Below the pieces are notes generated by a model. It was not told the origin of the DNA. It did no database searches and saw only the letters and a program-made list of their open reading frames with translations. The position numbers were made by a program, and so were the translations under genes. Shown in pieces: positions 62,394 to 64,000 of a stretch of 64,000 nt of DNA (its first letter is position 1; each line of letters opens with the position of its first letter). The stretch lies in contig SDUX01000002.1 of assembly GCA_008729055.1 (NCBI GenBank), forward strand, positions 624,496 to 688,495, given 5' to 3'. Source of the DNA: Pyropia haitanensis. Lineage: Eukaryota > Rhodophyta > Bangiophyceae > Bangiales > Bangiaceae.

Positions 62394-64000
62394 GACGCAA
62401 GATCCCCAGAAGAGGGAGGGGAGCCACGATGCGGGTGCCGGTGGCGGGTGTGCTTGACAAGGAGGGCGGCCGGTGAGGGAACCCTTGCTCGCTGCGGGAG
62501 GCCGGCTTGTGCGTTGCTGGTTGCCGAGCACACAACCGCGGTCAGCTCAAGCCGCTAGCCCCACGAACAAACCTCCCCCCGCTCTTCTTTTTAGTTGGAT
62601 GGGCCACGCCTTCGGACCTCACCCATGCTGTTCACGCCGTCCACGGCAACATCCAGACGAGCAGGCAGCAGCGCGGGCGCGGCCGGTAGGACGAGCGGCT
62701 CCAGCCGGACATCATATCCCCGTAACCTTGATGCTTTCCTTATGGTGGGGCCGCCAGCGCGACCCCCGTCATACCCGTGGCGTATGTCATCTATGGGGGG
62801 GCTCGCCAGTACGTACGGGGACCGTACGTGATCGAAATCTCGACTGTAAACACTCAGGACATACAGACATAGGTACCTCCACCGGATAATGGAGCGCACA
62901 TACTTGCGTGGACCAGTCATCGAGCCAGTCCCGAGAGCACCGGCCGCCGAAAGACGCGGCGAGCGAATGACGGTGGGCGGCGGCTGCATCGATGCTGCCG
63001 TAGCCGCTGTCGCCGCCGCCGCCGCCGCCGCCATCCCCGGGGCGTCACCCAGGGCGGCAGTGGCAGTGTCGCTCCCCCGCACGTGATGGGCGGGGCCCCC
63101 GGCATCACCACGACGAGTCTGACCGCCGCCTCGTCCCAGCGGCCACAGCGGCAGCGATTAGGAGAAACTGGACGGACAGCCCCTCCTCCTCACCGCCACG
63201 GCAGGAAGGTTGTCGGCGGGATACATCTCTGCCCCCCGCGAGTGCCGACGGCGGGGGCGCACGGCGCCACGGGGCTGCCCGCCGGCTGTCAGGATGGCCT
63301 GCACTCTTTCCATCCACGCCCGTATCCATCCGCGCTCGGTTTCCACCGGCTTGAGGGTGTCCCTCTATGCCCCCACCGACTGTGCCCAGTCTTGGACAAC
63401 CCCCCCTCCCCTTCCAACGGGAAGAGACGGCTCTTTGGCCAAGGTCCTCGTCCACCTCCGCCCCCTCCCGGGCGACAGCACGTCTCCGACCCCCCCCCGG
63501 CGACAGCACGGCACCGTCCCCCGCCCTGCGAGAGTACGTCATTGCGGCAAGTATCTTCCTGATTAGTCTTCGCAAATGGGGTTTGAACGAAACACCAACA
63601 TCGCCACTTTCCAGACCGGGGTGCTACTGTTTCTTTGCTCGACAAGGAATGACCCGATCAGCTCAGACTTATCCAATCTAACTGACAGAATTTCCAAACG
63701 TGCGTTGCACTACGACTTCGCCCACGTTCGTCGCCGCCTGCATCAATGCTGCAGGACAGGGCCGGCGGAGCGGACCGCTTCGGGATGTCATGACCGGGAG
63801 GAAGCGCACCCTAGCGCGGCGGCGGGCGTCACTGCCACCGCTACCGCCGCCGCGACGACGCGCCGTCGGAAAAGAAAGGACACGTGCGGCGCCGTCGTCG
63901 GCTGAGCTGAGTGGCAGGCTACGTGCGGCGGGGTACGTCACCGCCCTGTCGGCGGTTTTACGGGCTTTGGCCGACTTGCACAACGAGGCCGCGAGGCGGT
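62394..64000. other. Right-end interval without a supported gene
   Basis: Composition is less GC-rich in 62690-62900 and 63530-63730. It contains an 8-bp perfect inverted repeat with 3-nt loop, ACGTACGG-GGA-CCGTACGT (62811-62829). Short open frames have no domain. A gene extending beyond the window cannot be excluded. Confidence 0.45.

Noticed and set aside
1..64000. tRNA, rRNA, bacterial operon or prophage features
   Set aside because: No cloverleaf with a T-loop consensus and no rRNA core sequence was noticed, and spacing and introns are eukaryotic. A covariance-model search was not possible here.

Overview
The window looks like nuclear DNA of a eukaryotic alga. It is extremely GC-rich (three quarters or more by eye, not computed), full of G and C mononucleotide tracts and GCC/GGC runs. 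Genes are widely spaced and mostly intronless or carry a few short GT-AG introns. Plant/algal-type proteins are encoded: AMT1-type ammonium transporter, fused aspartate kinase-homoserine dehydrogenase, transit-peptide-bearing 3-phosphoglycerate dehydrogenase, and a lumen-type targeting signal. High GC with few short introns fits a bangiophyte red alga (Porphyra/Pyropia type); that placement is inference.

Layout. 1-2.7 kb: disrupted coding-like sequence, then the start of a kinesin motor that breaks off where composition changes. 3.1-4.1 kb: lower-GC ORF with a C2H2-like finger and a PD-(D/E)XK-like nuclease core, probably mobile or viral in origin. 4.4-7.6 kb: weak candidates, including a small protein with a lumen-type signal. 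7.6-12.2 kb: no confident gene. 12.3-13.9 kb: ammonium transporter. 15.8-18.1 kb: bZIP factor. 18.8-19.6 kb: PAP2 phosphatase. 20.7-23.0 kb (minus): secreted protein with two EfeO/imelysin domains fused to a hedgehog-type Hint domain. 26.3-28.1 kb: low-complexity gene. 29.4-32.3 kb: aspartate kinase-homoserine dehydrogenase. 33.9-36.3 kb: GT61 glycosyltransferase. 37.3-39.6 kb: importin alpha. 41.2-43.9 kb (minus): two-EH-domain endocytic protein. 44.5-45.5 kb (minus): pyridoxamine-phosphate oxidase. 47.5-48.8 kb: disrupted membrane-protein candidate. 49.2-50.5 kb (minus): YIPF-like Golgi protein. 52.1-54.1 kb: single-pass membrane protein. 55.7-57.8 kb (minus): phosphoglycerate dehydrogenase. 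59.0-60.3 kb (minus): AIR synthetase (PurM). 61.3-62.4 kb (minus): secreted serine hydrolase.

The genes do not form an operon or obvious cluster. They are mostly housekeeping functions: nitrogen uptake, Asp-family and Ser amino acids, vitamin B6, purines, nuclear import, membrane traffic and wall glycosylation. The most unusual object is the EfeO-EfeO-Hint fusion. A second pattern is that many genes change reading frame exactly at G or C homopolymers, while the most conserved enzymes stay intact. This suggests homopolymer-length errors in the assembly more than mass pseudogenisation.
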